Made by a program: the position numbers and the translations under genes. From the NCBI GenBank assembly GCA_045646525.1, contig JAZRKX010000007.1, positions 1-64,000 on the forward strand: a stretch of DNA of 64,000 nt. The letters are read 5' to 3'. This DNA comes from RGIG8748 sp045646525 (GTDB lineage Bacteria; Bacillota; Clostridia; UMGS1810). Shown here piece by piece: positions 26,015 to 33,791 of this stretch. Under the pieces are notes generated by a model that did no database searches, was not told the DNA's origin, and saw only the letters and a program-made list of their open reading frames with translations. How positions within the stretch are numbered: position 1 is the first letter of the stretch; each line of letters begins with the position of its first letter.

Positions 26015-26299
26015 ATGTTTACTTTAAATATTCAGTTATTTGCTCATAAAAAAGGTATGGGTAGTACCAAGAACGGCAGAGACAGCGAATCCAAGCGTCT
26101 TGGCGTTAAGAGAGGCGACGGCCAGTTTGTTACAGCAGGCAACATCCTCGTAAGACAGAGAGGTACTAAAATACACCCCGGCATCAATGTTAAGAAGGGT
26201 AGCGACGATACTCTCTTTGCAGTTGCTGATGGCAAGGTTAAGTTTGAAAGACTTGGCAGGGATAAGAAGCAGGTAAGCGTATACGAAATCGCTCAGTAA
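26015..26299 (+). CDS. rpmA: 50S ribosomal protein L27 with Prp-cleaved N-terminal extension
   Basis: The 94-residue precursor begins MFTLNIQLFA-HKKGMGSTKNGRDS. The first ten residues form the Firmicute-type extension (consensus LNLQFFA) that Prp cleaves so that mature L27 can reach the peptidyl transferase centre. The rest (GSTKNGRDSESKRLGVKRGDGQ) is standard L27. ATG 26015 is preferred over the neighbouring in-frame TTG 26012 because of GGAGGTG upstream and the fit of the cleavage motif. A terminator follows. Confidence 0.97.
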   Translation: MFTLNIQLFAHKKGMGSTKNGRDSESKRLGVKRGDGQFVTAGNILVRQRGTKIHPGINVKKGSDDTLFAVADGKVKFERLGRDKKQVSVYEIAQ

Positions 26300-26325
26300 T
26301 CCTTGTGACAAATAACACAACTATC

Positions 26326-26353
26326 AAATCCCGGGTTTTGCCCGGGATTTTTT
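26326..26353 (+). terminator. Intrinsic terminator of rplU-prp-rpmA
   Basis: AAATCCCGGG/CCCGGGATTT stem followed by a T run. Confidence 0.88.
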
Positions 26354-26377
26354 GCGATGAATATGTTTTATTATAAA

Positions 26378-26406
26378 TTGACATAATGTTTCTTGTGTGT
26401 TATAAT
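26378..26406 (+). promoter_or_regulatory. Consensus promoter of the toxin mRNA
   Basis: TTGACA (26378-26383), a 17-nt spacer and TATAAT (26401-26406). It is a perfect consensus in front of a very small reading frame. Confidence 0.85.
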
Positions 26407-26471
26407 TCCTTTGTGCAGCAAGAGAAACGCCGGCGGTTGTTTCCGACACCTCTATGAAAGGGGGTGTTGAT

Positions 26472-26534
26472 GTGGAAGAAATAATTTCTTTTACTCTGTT
26501 AGTAATGATTATTATCCTTTACATAAAGAAGTGA
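26472..26534 (+). CDS. Small hydrophobic type I toxin-like peptide
   Basis: A 20-residue peptide: two acidic residues after the start, a single hydrophobic helix (SFTLLVMIIILYI) and a KK end. AAAGGGGG (26457-26464) lies 7 nt before GTG 26472. An in-frame ATG at 26454 would give 26 residues beginning MKGGVD, but then its second to fourth codons are the SD itself, so that start is unlikely. The peptide resembles the holin-like toxins of Firmicute type I modules. It has a perfect promoter, a structured 5' leader (GAAAC...GTTTC) and a 3' hairpin, with an opposing RNA on the other strand. The family assignment is from memory of the pattern; toxicity is inferred. Confidence 0.7.
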   Translation: MEEIISFTLLVMIIILYIKK

Positions 26535-26560
26535 CCGCCACTTCTGCAAAAGTGACGGTC
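26533..26560. terminator. Shared hairpin at the 3' ends of toxin mRNA and antisense RNA
   Basis: GACCGCCACTT / AAGTGACGGTC stem (one mismatch) overlapping the toxin stop codon. Both strands fold into it; the T tracts are weak in both directions. Confidence 0.6.
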
Positions 26561-26614
26561 GTTTAATTTAAATTACCTGTTTTGCGGAAACAACTAATGT
26601 CGTTTCCTCTTGAT
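26533..26614 (-). ncRNA. Putative antisense RNA antitoxin
   Basis: The minus-strand promoter at 26621-26649 should start an RNA near 26614. The RNA begins with a stable hairpin (GGAAAC-GACATTAGT-TGTTTCC) and runs into the toxin 3' end, overlapping its terminator hairpin. Its GTTTCC segment can also pair with the GGTTGTTTCC region of the toxin leader's complement. Convergent overlap at the 3' ends is the arrangement of txpA/RatA-like type I systems. Confidence 0.55.
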
Positions 26615-26620
26615 ATATTC

Positions 26621-26649
26621 ATAATAACATGTTTGATTTAATATGTCAA
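26621..26649 (-). promoter_or_regulatory. Promoter of the antisense RNA
   Basis: Minus-strand TTGACA (26649-26644), a 17-nt spacer and TATTAT (26626-26621). Confidence 0.7.
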
Positions 26650-26670
26650 GTTAAAAAGGAGAGAATTGCA

Positions 26671-27948
26671 ATGCTTGCAGATACAGCCGAAATTTATATA
26701 GAAGCCGGCAACGGCGGAAACGGTCTTGTAAGCTTCCATAGAGAAAAATATGTTGCCGCAGGCGGTCCCGACGGCGGAGACGGCGGCAACGGCGGAAGCG
26801 TTATATTTATAGCTGATGAAAAAATGAGCACCCTTTCCGACTTCCGTTATCAGCGCAAGTACAAGGCGCAAAACGGCGAAGACGGCAGAGCAGCCAAAAG
26901 CTCGGGAAAAAACGGCGAAAACCTCATGGTTAAGGTGCCCTGCGGTACCATAATCCGCGATATAGACCAGGACAGAGTAATTGCCGATATGAAGACACCG
27001 GGGCAGACCTTTGTAGCCGCAAAGGGAGGAAGCGGCGGTTGGGGCAACAGCCATTTTGCCACTGCTACAAGGCAGATACCCCGCTTTGCAAAAAGCGGCA
27101 TAGACGGCGAGAGCCGCAATATCAAGCTTGAGCTTAAGCTCCTTGCAGATGTAGGACTTGTGGGATTTCCCAATGTTGGAAAATCCACCCTTCTTTCGGT
27201 TGTGAGCGATGCCAAGCCCAAGATTGCCAACTATCATTTTACAACCCTTGAGCCTAACCTTGGTGTTGTAAGAACAAACGATGCATCAAGCTTTGTTATA
27301 GCAGATATCCCCGGTCTCATAGAGGGCGCGGGTGAGGGCGTAGGTCTGGGACATGAGTTCCTGCGCCATGTAGAGAGAACAAGACTTCTCATTCATGTGG
27401 TGGATGCCTCGGGTATAGAGGGCAGAAACCCCATAGAAGATTTCGACCTTATAAATAAGGAACTCAAAACTTACAACGAGGCTCTTTCGGAGCGACCGCA
27501 GATAGTTGCGGCAAACAAGATGGATGTTGTGTATGACGAGGCTATATATGATGGCTTTTGCACCGAGATGGAAAGCCGAGGCTATAAGGTTTTTCGTATA
27601 AGCGCCGCTGCAAACAAGGGTGTAGCAGAGCTTATGATGTATGTTGCATCTGTACTCGATACCATACCCGTACCTGTACTCTATGATGAGGACGAGGCGG
27701 AGACTCTTGTTATATCCTACAAGGATGACCTGCCGTTTACTGTACGCATAGAGGACGGTGTATATGTGGTTGAGGGAAGCTGGGTTAAGCGCATGATAGG
27801 TTCCACCAACTTTGAAGATAACGAATCTCTCCAGTATTTCCAGAACGCATTAAGGAAAAAAGGTGTTATCAAAGCTCTGGAAAAAGAGGGTATACAAGAG
27901 GGAGACCTTGTTCGTATGTACGAACTTGAGTTTGATTATATGAAATAA
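26671..27948 (+). CDS. obgE: Obg-family GTPase
   Basis: A 425-residue essential GTPase of ribosome assembly and stress response. The N-terminal glycine-rich Obg fold (1-158) contains GNGGNGLVSFHREKY and GGPDGGDGGNGGS. The G domain (about 160-330) shows GFPNVGKST (G1), DIPGLIEGAGEG (G3) and NKMD (G4). The C-terminal OCT domain (about 345-425) is present, as in most Firmicutes. ATG 26671 has AAGGAGAG at good spacing; the reading frame extends upstream to 26629 without an SD. It begins the obgE-yhbY-nadD-yqeK-LCP-rsfS-leuS block, although a terminator and promoter separate it from yhbY. Confidence 0.97.
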   Translation: MLADTAEIYIEAGNGGNGLVSFHREKYVAAGGPDGGDGGNGGSVIFIADEKMSTLSDFRYQRKYKAQNGEDGRAAKSSGKNGENLMVKVPCGTIIRDIDQDRVIADMKTPGQTFVAAKGGSGGWGNSHFATATRQIPRFAKSGIDGESRNIKLELKLLADVGLVGFPNVGKSTLLSVVSDAKPKIANYHFTTLEPNLGVVRTNDASSFVIADIPGLIEGAGEGVGLGHEFLRHVERTRLLIHVVDASGIEGRNPIEDFDLINKELKTYNEALSERPQIVAANKMDVVYDEAIYDGFCTEMESRGYKVFRISAAANKGVAELMMYVASVLDTIPVPVLYDEDEAETLVISYKDDLPFTVRIEDGVYVVEGSWVKRMIGSTNFEDNESLQYFQNALRKKGVIKALEKEGIQEGDLVRMYELEFDYMK

Positions 27949-27952
27949 AATA

Positions 27953-27989
27953 TTTGCCCCGCGGTCATTGACAAGCGGGGCAAATTTTT
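27953..27989 (+). terminator. Intrinsic terminator of obgE
   Basis: TTTGCCCCGC / GCGGGGCAAA stem followed by T5. It physically overlaps the -35 box of the next promoter. Confidence 0.85.
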
Positions 27990-27997
27990 AGTATAAT
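27968..27997 (+). promoter_or_regulatory. Promoter of the yhbY-leuS operon
   Basis: TTGACA (27968-27973) lies in the loop of the obgE terminator, with an 18-nt spacer to TATAAT (27992-27997). Confidence 0.75.
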
Positions 27998-28053
27998 AAT
28001 ATAATGGAAAAAGTGTGTACTTTTCTTATTGTATGAAAGGATTGCATAAGCAT

Positions 28054-28488
28054 ATGATAACAAGTAAAGAGAGAGCTTTTTTAAGAAGCCTTGCAAACAA
28101 AATAGATTCATCCGTACAAATAGGTAAGGGCGGTATAAATGAAAACATGCTCACTCTTGTGGAAGATATCCTTGAAAAGAAAGAGCTTGTAAAGGTGCAT
28201 GTACTGGAAAATGCCTTTGCCGATGTAAGAGATGTATGCCACGAGCTTTCGTCTCTTGTGCATGCGGAGGAAGTACAGGTCATAGGAAGAAGATTTGTGC
28301 TTTATAAGGAGTCCCGCGAAAATAAGAGAATAAACCTTAATAAACTCACGGTTAAAACCGAAGAAAAGAAAGAAAATAAAAAAGAGATAAAACCACTCTA
28401 TAAAGCCAAGAAAAAGCTTGCAGAGGAGCGCAAAAAGGCTAAAGAGGCGAGGGAAAAGAGAGCCAAGTACTTTAAAAAGCAGAGGTGA
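28054..28488 (+). CDS. yhbY: CRS1/YhbY-type RNA-binding protein
   Basis: A 144-residue protein. Residues 1-88 are a YhbY RNA-binding domain (ITSKERAFLRSLANKIDSSVQIGKGGINENML), including the GKGG loop that replaces the KH-domain GxxG. YhbY associates with pre-50S particles. Unusually, residues 95-144 form a highly charged tail of Lys, Glu and Arg repeats (KKENKKEIKP, EERKKAKEAREKRAKY) that is probably a disordered RNA-binding extension; the typical protein is about 97 residues. The start at 28054 matches the family; AAAGGA lies 12 nt upstream. An in-frame ATG at 28033 is less likely. nadD follows after 6 nt. Confidence 0.9.
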   Translation: MITSKERAFLRSLANKIDSSVQIGKGGINENMLTLVEDILEKKELVKVHVLENAFADVRDVCHELSSLVHAEEVQVIGRRFVLYKESRENKRINLNKLTVKTEEKKENKKEIKPLYKAKKKLAEERKKAKEAREKRAKYFKKQR

Positions 28489-28494
28489 TTAGCT

Positions 28495-29088
28495 ATGTCT
28501 GTAGCTATATTCGGAGGCACATTCGACCCTGTTCACAGCGGGCATGTAGCTATGGCGGTATCCGCCATAGAGGAATTCAGCCTTTCGCGTCTTGTCGTGG
28601 TGCCAAACGGCAATCCTCCGCACAAGACGGATTTTGACATCACCGATTTCATCCACAGATACAACATGGCTTGCCTTGCGTTTTCCAAATTACCCAAGGC
28701 AGAGATTTCCGATTACGAGGAGAGCGGAGAGCATCTCGGGTATTCTCTTAATACTATGAGGCACTTCCGTCGGCTCTACGGAGAGGACACCGCATTTATA
28801 ATAGGTGCGGACTCACTTCTTACCATACACAAGTGGTACGAGTATGAGACTTTTATTAAGGAAAACCGCTTAATCGTATTTCACCGCGAGGGCGATGATG
28901 CTTTTGGAGATACCGTGGATAAATACAAAAAAGACTACGGTGCAGACATAAGGGTATCGTCTATGGGTTATGTGGATGTATCCTCCACATACATCCGCCG
29001 TATGATAAAAGAAAATTCACTTCCCCACGGCATAGTACCCGAGGCAGTAATGGATTATATAAAAAGAGAGGGGCTGTACACTAAGTGA
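28495..29088 (+). CDS. nadD: Nicotinate-nucleotide adenylyltransferase
   Basis: A 197-residue enzyme joining nicotinate mononucleotide with ATP to form deamido-NAD. It has the nucleotidyltransferase motif GGTFDPVHSGHVAMA (6-20) with the HxGH signature, then PNGNPPHK and the late motif VSSTYIRRMI (about 161-170), which is the ISxTxIR element. The SD is GAGGTGATTAGCT in the intergenic gap. The nadD-yqeK-rsfS order is conserved in Firmicutes and supports the assignment. Confidence 0.97.
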   Translation: MSVAIFGGTFDPVHSGHVAMAVSAIEEFSLSRLVVVPNGNPPHKTDFDITDFIHRYNMACLAFSKLPKAEISDYEESGEHLGYSLNTMRHFRRLYGEDTAFIIGADSLLTIHKWYEYETFIKENRLIVFHREGDDAFGDTVDKYKKDYGADIRVSSMGYVDVSSTYIRRMIKENSLPHGIVPEAVMDYIKREGLYTK

Positions 29089-29089
29089 T

Positions 29090-29647
29090 ATGAATACCCA
29101 AGATATCATAAACACATTGCGCACCTTTCTTACACCAAAACGATTTCATCATACCTTGGGTGTGGCAAAATGGGCAAAGGAGCTCGCAATCTTAAACGGC
29201 GTATCACCCGATAAGGCGTACACCGCCGCACTTTTGCACGATTGTGCGAAGTGCTTTACAAACGATGAGCTTAAATCATATATACAAAAATACAATATAG
29301 AACTGGACTCTGTCGCTCTTTCTTCGCCGCAGTTATGGCACAGCTATGTGGGTGCTTTTTTGGCAAGAGATGTTTACGGCATAAATGATAAAGAGATTAC
29401 AGACGCCATATACTATCACACCACGGGCAAGGCGGGTATGTCCGACCTTTGCGCCATTATATATCTTGCCGACGCAATAGAAGACGGCAGGACATATGAT
29501 GGGGTGGAAAAACTTCGCACCATGGCAAGAGAGTCCTTGTGGGATGCAGTATTTGCCTACACAGAGCGGTCTGTAGAATTTATTAAATCCAAAGGGTGCA
29601 TCGTTCACCCCGATACATCTGACTTATTAAACAGGAGACAAAAATGA
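29090..29647 (+). CDS. yqeK: HD-domain phosphohydrolase of the YqeK family
   Basis: A 185-residue HD-superfamily protein whose Bacillus relatives hydrolyse diadenosine tetraphosphate symmetrically to two ADP. Metal-binding residues are visible: RFHHTLGVAKWA (His near 20), LLHDCAKC (the HD pair near 49-50), and later LWHSYVGA and YYHTTGKAGM. It starts one base after the nadD stop and overlaps the next gene by ATGA, so it is translationally coupled on both sides. Confidence 0.93.
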   Translation: MNTQDIINTLRTFLTPKRFHHTLGVAKWAKELAILNGVSPDKAYTAALLHDCAKCFTNDELKSYIQKYNIELDSVALSSPQLWHSYVGAFLARDVYGINDKEITDAIYYHTTGKAGMSDLCAIIYLADAIEDGRTYDGVEKLRTMARESLWDAVFAYTERSVEFIKSKGCIVHPDTSDLLNRRQK

Positions 29648-30888
29648 ACGCAAAATCCTTTTTCAAGCTGCTTATATCTTTTATAATAACCCTTGGTCTT
29701 ACCGCTACTTGTATACTTGCGGCGTATGTGTGTACCACGGGCGGTTCTTTTATGGGTTTCGAATTCAATTCCGAGGAGGAGACCACGCACATAAATGTCA
29801 TGCTTATGGGTCTCGATAAAGGCGGCACAAGAACGGATGTTATGATACTCGGTCAGTTAAATTTTGCCGATGAAAAGATAAATATGCTTCAGATTCCCCG
29901 AGACACCTATGTCAAGAATAACGGAAGAGGAGATAAGAAAATCAACTCGGGCTACGGCTACAAAAAAGAAAAGACCGTTTTCAAAGAGGTAGAGCAGATT
30001 ACAGGCATCAAGGTGGACAAGTATGTAATAGTAAACACCTCGTCATTCAAAGACCTTATAGATACAATAGGCGGTGTTGATTTCGAAGTTCCGCAGGATA
30101 TGAATTATGATGACCCTGTACAGGATTTGCATATTCATCTCAAGGCGGGCTGGCAGCATCTTGACGGCGACAAAGCAGAGCAACTTGTTCGTTTCCGCAG
30201 TTATCCCGAGGGCGATATAGCCAGAATGAGAGTGCAGAGCGATTTTATACAGGCAACCATAGATGAACTTTTCAGTGCGTCGAATGTACTTAAAGTAAAT
30301 GACCTTATAAAAGATATTTCAGGCATGGTAGATACCAACCTCTCATTAAACGAAATGCTTTCTTATGCACCGCATATTTTAAGTATGGAACGAAGCAAAA
30401 TTCAGACGCATCAGCTTGCAGGCGAGGCGCGCTACATAGGCGGCGGTTCGTATGTTGTTCCCGATTATGAGGGCAACGCACGCATAAGGGAGGAACACTT
30501 TACACCCACCAAATTATCCGAGGCTAAGTCGCATGTGTATCTTTCCGAGGATATTATAGGCGATGGCGGAACTTACAAATATGTAGAGGACACCAAACCG
30601 AGAAAGTGGTTTTTGAACGGTTTCACAAGTGTGGATGTGCTCGACGCTACAGGCGGTGAGGCAGACCCCTCGGAGTTTGTGGATGAATTAAAGCAGTACG
30701 GGTACAATATCCGTGTATACGAGAAGACCAGTGCAGTTTTTGATGAGACAATAGTCGTTTCCAAATCTGCATCCTCGGGCGCAGCATCAGTTGCCAAGCT
30801 TACGGGCACAAACGAGTATGTTATAAATCCGCAAAAATCATCGGGAAGCGATGTAACAATAATAGTAGGAAAGGATTTTAAGAAATAG
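29644..30888 (+). CDS. LytR-CpsA-Psr (LCP) family protein with C-terminal LytR_C domain
   Basis: A 414-residue membrane-anchored protein that in characterised homologues transfers glycopolymers to peptidoglycan. One N-terminal transmembrane helix (about 8-30) is followed by the LCP domain (about 52-205). This contains MLMGLDKGGTRTDVMILGQLN with the conserved Arg/Asp, IPRDTYV, and FRSYPEGDIARMRVQSDFI, whose Arg residues bind the polyprenyl pyrophosphate. Residues 320-412 match the LytR C-terminal domain (VDVLDATGGEADPSEFVDELKQYGYN). The location between yqeK and rsfS is common in clostridia. Overlaps yqeK by 4 nt. Confidence 0.92.
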   Translation: MNAKSFFKLLISFIITLGLTATCILAAYVCTTGGSFMGFEFNSEEETTHINVMLMGLDKGGTRTDVMILGQLNFADEKINMLQIPRDTYVKNNGRGDKKINSGYGYKKEKTVFKEVEQITGIKVDKYVIVNTSSFKDLIDTIGGVDFEVPQDMNYDDPVQDLHIHLKAGWQHLDGDKAEQLVRFRSYPEGDIARMRVQSDFIQATIDELFSASNVLKVNDLIKDISGMVDTNLSLNEMLSYAPHILSMERSKIQTHQLAGEARYIGGGSYVVPDYEGNARIREEHFTPTKLSEAKSHVYLSEDIIGDGGTYKYVEDTKPRKWFLNGFTSVDVLDATGGEADPSEFVDELKQYGYNIRVYEKTSAVFDETIVVSKSASSGAASVAKLTGTNEYVINPQKSSGSDVTIIVGKDFKK

Positions 30889-30889
30889 T

Positions 30890-31243
30890 ATGGATATAAG
30901 TCTTGCTTCTAAAATTGTAAAATATGCCGATGACAAAAAGGCATCGGATATAAAACTTCTTAACATAAGTGACCTTACGACCATAGCAGATTATTTTGTC
31001 ATCTGCCATGCAACTTCAAACACACAGATGAACGCCATATTCGGCGAAATAGAAGAAAAATTAAGAAAAGAGGACGGCATAAACCTCTTAAACCCCGAAG
31101 CACGAAGCAGCACAGGCTGGCTTCTTATGGATTACGGCGATGTAATTGTGCATATCTTTAATGAGGAAACCCGAGAGTTCTACGGTATAGAAAACCTTTG
31201 GGCAGATGCAGAAAATATAGACATATCGGAATTTGTAAAATAG
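30890..31243 (+). CDS. rsfS: Ribosomal silencing factor RsfS
   Basis: The 117-residue protein binds L14 on the 50S subunit and blocks subunit joining in starvation. Recognisable motifs are KKASDIKLLNISDLTTIADYFVICHATSN (16-44) and WLLMDYGDVIVHIFNEETREFYGIENLWADAE (about 76-107). It starts one base after the LCP stop and is followed by leuS after 15 nt. Confidence 0.96.
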   Translation: MDISLASKIVKYADDKKASDIKLLNISDLTTIADYFVICHATSNTQMNAIFGEIEEKLRKEDGINLLNPEARSSTGWLLMDYGDVIVHIFNEETREFYGIENLWADAENIDISEFVK

Positions 31244-31258
31244 AAAGGGATGTTTAAT

Positions 31259-33715
31259 ATGAATTATGATTTTGGCGTCATAGAGAAAAAATGGCAGGCA
31301 AAATGGGAAGAAACAAAAGCTTTCAAAACAGAAATAAACGACAAACCCAAGTACTATACACTTGAGATGTTTCCCTATCCTTCGGGAAATCTCCACATGG
31401 GTCATGTGCGTAACTACTCCATAGGTGATGTTGTTGCAAGATTCAAGAAGATGAACGGCTACAATGTACTTCATCCTATGGGTTGGGATTCCTTTGGTCT
31501 CCCCGCAGAGAATGCCGCTATAAAGAACGGCGCAAACCCCAAGGACTGGACATACTCAAACATAGACAATATGCGCGAGCAGTTAAAGAGCCTTGGCATA
31601 AGCTATGATTGGGACAGAGAGGTTGCTACCTGCAAGCCCGATTACTACAAATTCACGCAGAAGCTCTTTTTGGAGTTCTTTAATCACGATTTGGCATACA
31701 AGAAGAAATCCTATGTAAACTGGTGCCCCTCTTGTCAGACAGTTCTTGCAAACGAGCAGGTTGTAAACGGCAAGTGCGAAAGATGTAAATCCGAAGTGGG
31801 CAAAAAAGACCTTGAACAGTGGTTCTTTAAGATTACAGAGTATGGCGACGAGCTCTTAAAAGATTTGGATAAATTAAAGGGCTGGCCCGAAAAGGTAAAG
31901 ACCATGCAGGCAAACTGGATAGGTAAGAGCCGCGGTGCACAGGTTACCTTTAAGGTAGACGGCTTGGACGAAGAACTTACCGTATACACCACACGACCCG
32001 ATACAATCTACGGTGTTACATACATGGTAATTGCTCCCGAGCACGCAATAGTTCCTAAGCTTGTTGAGGGCCTGGATACTAAGGCAGAGTGCGAAGAATT
32101 CATTCGCAAGATGCAGTTCTTAAATGAAATCGAGCGTACCAGCTCCGAGACAGAAAAAGAGGGCGTATTTACAGGCCGTTATGTTATAAACCCCATAACA
32201 GGCGACAAGGTACCGCTTTATCTTGCGAACTATGTATTAACCGACTACGGTACAGGCATAGTAATGGCTGTTCCTGCACACGACCAGAGAGACTTTGAAT
32301 TTGCAAGAAAGTACAACCTGCCCATAAAGGTTGTAATCACTCCCGACGGCAAGAGCATAGATGCCGACACTATGACAGAATCCTTTGAAGCAGAGGGTAT
32401 CATGGTAAATTCGGGCGAATTTGACGGCATGGGTAACCGCGAGGCCCTTGCAAAAATTATAGATTACATGGACGAAAAGGGTATAGGCGAAAGCAAAGTC
32501 AACTTCCGCTTAAGAGACTGGCTCATATCCAGACAGCGTTACTGGGGTGCACCAATCCCCGTTATATACTGTGAGGATTGCGGCGCTGTAGGCGTACCCG
32601 AAGACCAGCTTCCCGTTCTTCTTCCCGAGGATGTAGAGTTTACAGGTCAGGGCAAATCCCCTCTTACCACAAGCCCCACATTCGTAAATGCTCCCTGCCC
32701 CAAGTGCGGAAAGATGGGCGTAAGAGAAACTGACACCATGGATACATTTGTGTGCTCATCCTGGTACTTCTTAAGATACTGTGACCCCAAGAATGACGCA
32801 GAGCCGTTCTCTATGGATGCTCTCAAATACTGGATGGGCGTAGACCAGTATATAGGCGGTGTAGAGCACGCAATACTCCACCTTTTGTATGCAAGATTCT
32901 TTACAAAGGCTCTTCACAAGATGGGTCTTGTTCCCGTGGATGAACCGTTTGACAATCTTCTTACACAGGGTATGGTGTTAAAAGACGGCACCAAGATGAG
33001 TAAATCTCTCGGCAATGTAGTAAGCCCCGAAGAGATAATAAATAAATACGGCGCAGATACCGCAAGACTCTTTATTCTCTTTGCAGCACCTCCCGAAAGA
33101 GACCTTGAGTGGTCTGATACAGCTGTAGAGGGCTCATACAGATTTATAAACAGAGTCTTCCGCCTTGTTACAGACAATCTCGACAAGATATCCCTTAATG
33201 CATCCTATGATAAGTCTGACCTCACATCCGAGGACAAAGAGCTTCGTTATGTATTAAACTACACCAAGAAAAAGGGAACAGACGATATAAGCATCCGTTT
33301 CAACTTCAATACTGCAATAAGCGGTATAATGGAGCTTGTAAATGCTCTCTATGCATACAAGGGCACAAACACAGCGCTCTTCAGCGAGGCTGTTGTAGAT
33401 ACAGTAACAATGCTTGCACCCTTTATTCCTCATGTGGCAGAAGAACTGTGGTCTCTTATGGGAGGCGAGGGCAGTATCCACGAGAGAAGTTGGGTTACCT
33501 ATGATGAATCCGCTCTTGTTAAGGATGAAATCGAGCTTGTAGTTCAGGTAAACGGCAAGATAAAGGGTAAGATAAATGTAGCATCCTCACTCGATGAAGA
33601 GGGAATAAAGGCTGCCGCTGTAGCTGACGAAAAGGTAAAGGAAGCTATAGCCGACAAACAGGTTGTAAAGGTAATTGTTGTAAAGGGCAGACTTGTAAAT
33701 ATAGTTGTAAAATAA
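31259..33715 (+). CDS. leuS: Leucyl-tRNA synthetase
   Basis: An 818-residue class I synthetase. The signature HIGH motif appears as PYPSGNLHMGHVRNYSIGDV (about 40-59). The CP1 editing domain contains TTRPDTIYGVTYMVIAPEH (about 245-263). Zinc-binding cysteine pairs occur near CPSCQ...CERCK and CEDCG. The catalytic loop is DGTKMSKSLGN, with KMSKS near residue 580. A C-terminal anticodon-binding region and a small RNA-binding tail complete it. ATG 31259 has AAAGGG 9 nt away; the ATG at 31250 is part of the SD region. No T-box leader is visible because the gene lies inside an operon. A long terminator ends the operon. Confidence 0.98.
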   Translation: MNYDFGVIEKKWQAKWEETKAFKTEINDKPKYYTLEMFPYPSGNLHMGHVRNYSIGDVVARFKKMNGYNVLHPMGWDSFGLPAENAAIKNGANPKDWTYSNIDNMREQLKSLGISYDWDREVATCKPDYYKFTQKLFLEFFNHDLAYKKKSYVNWCPSCQTVLANEQVVNGKCERCKSEVGKKDLEQWFFKITEYGDELLKDLDKLKGWPEKVKTMQANWIGKSRGAQVTFKVDGLDEELTVYTTRPDTIYGVTYMVIAPEHAIVPKLVEGLDTKAECEEFIRKMQFLNEIERTSSETEKEGVFTGRYVINPITGDKVPLYLANYVLTDYGTGIVMAVPAHDQRDFEFARKYNLPIKVVITPDGKSIDADTMTESFEAEGIMVNSGEFDGMGNREALAKIIDYMDEKGIGESKVNFRLRDWLISRQRYWGAPIPVIYCEDCGAVGVPEDQLPVLLPEDVEFTGQGKSPLTTSPTFVNAPCPKCGKMGVRETDTMDTFVCSSWYFLRYCDPKNDAEPFSMDALKYWMGVDQYIGGVEHAILHLLYARFFTKALHKMGLVPVDEPFDNLLTQGMVLKDGTKMSKSLGNVVSPEEIINKYGADTARLFILFAAPPERDLEWSDTAVEGSYRFINRVFRLVTDNLDKISLNASYDKSDLTSEDKELRYVLNYTKKKGTDDISIRFNFNTAISGIMELVNALYAYKGTNTALFSEAVVDTVTMLAPFIPHVAEELWSLMGGEGSIHERSWVTYDESALVKDEIELVVQVNGKIKGKINVASSLDEEGIKAAAVADEKVKEAIADKQVVKVIVVKGRLVNIVVK

Positions 33716-33719
33716 ATAA

Positions 33720-33781
33720 AAAAAACAACCCTCACGGTGACACTTCGTAAAGAAGCGGTTCTCCGTGAGGGTTGTTTTTTA
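33720..33781. terminator. Strong bidirectional terminator
   Basis: AACAACCCTCACGG / CCGTGAGGGTTGTT stem with a 25-nt loop and flanking A and T runs. It ends leuS on the plus strand and the S24 repressor on the minus strand, and marks the left edge of the switch cassette. Confidence 0.9.
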
Positions 33782-33791
33782 TTTGCGGATA

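Noticed and set aside
26629..26670. N-terminal extension of ObgE from an upstream alternative start
   Set aside because: The Obg fold begins at LADTAEIYIEAG, and the SD AAGGAGAG belongs to ATG 26671.
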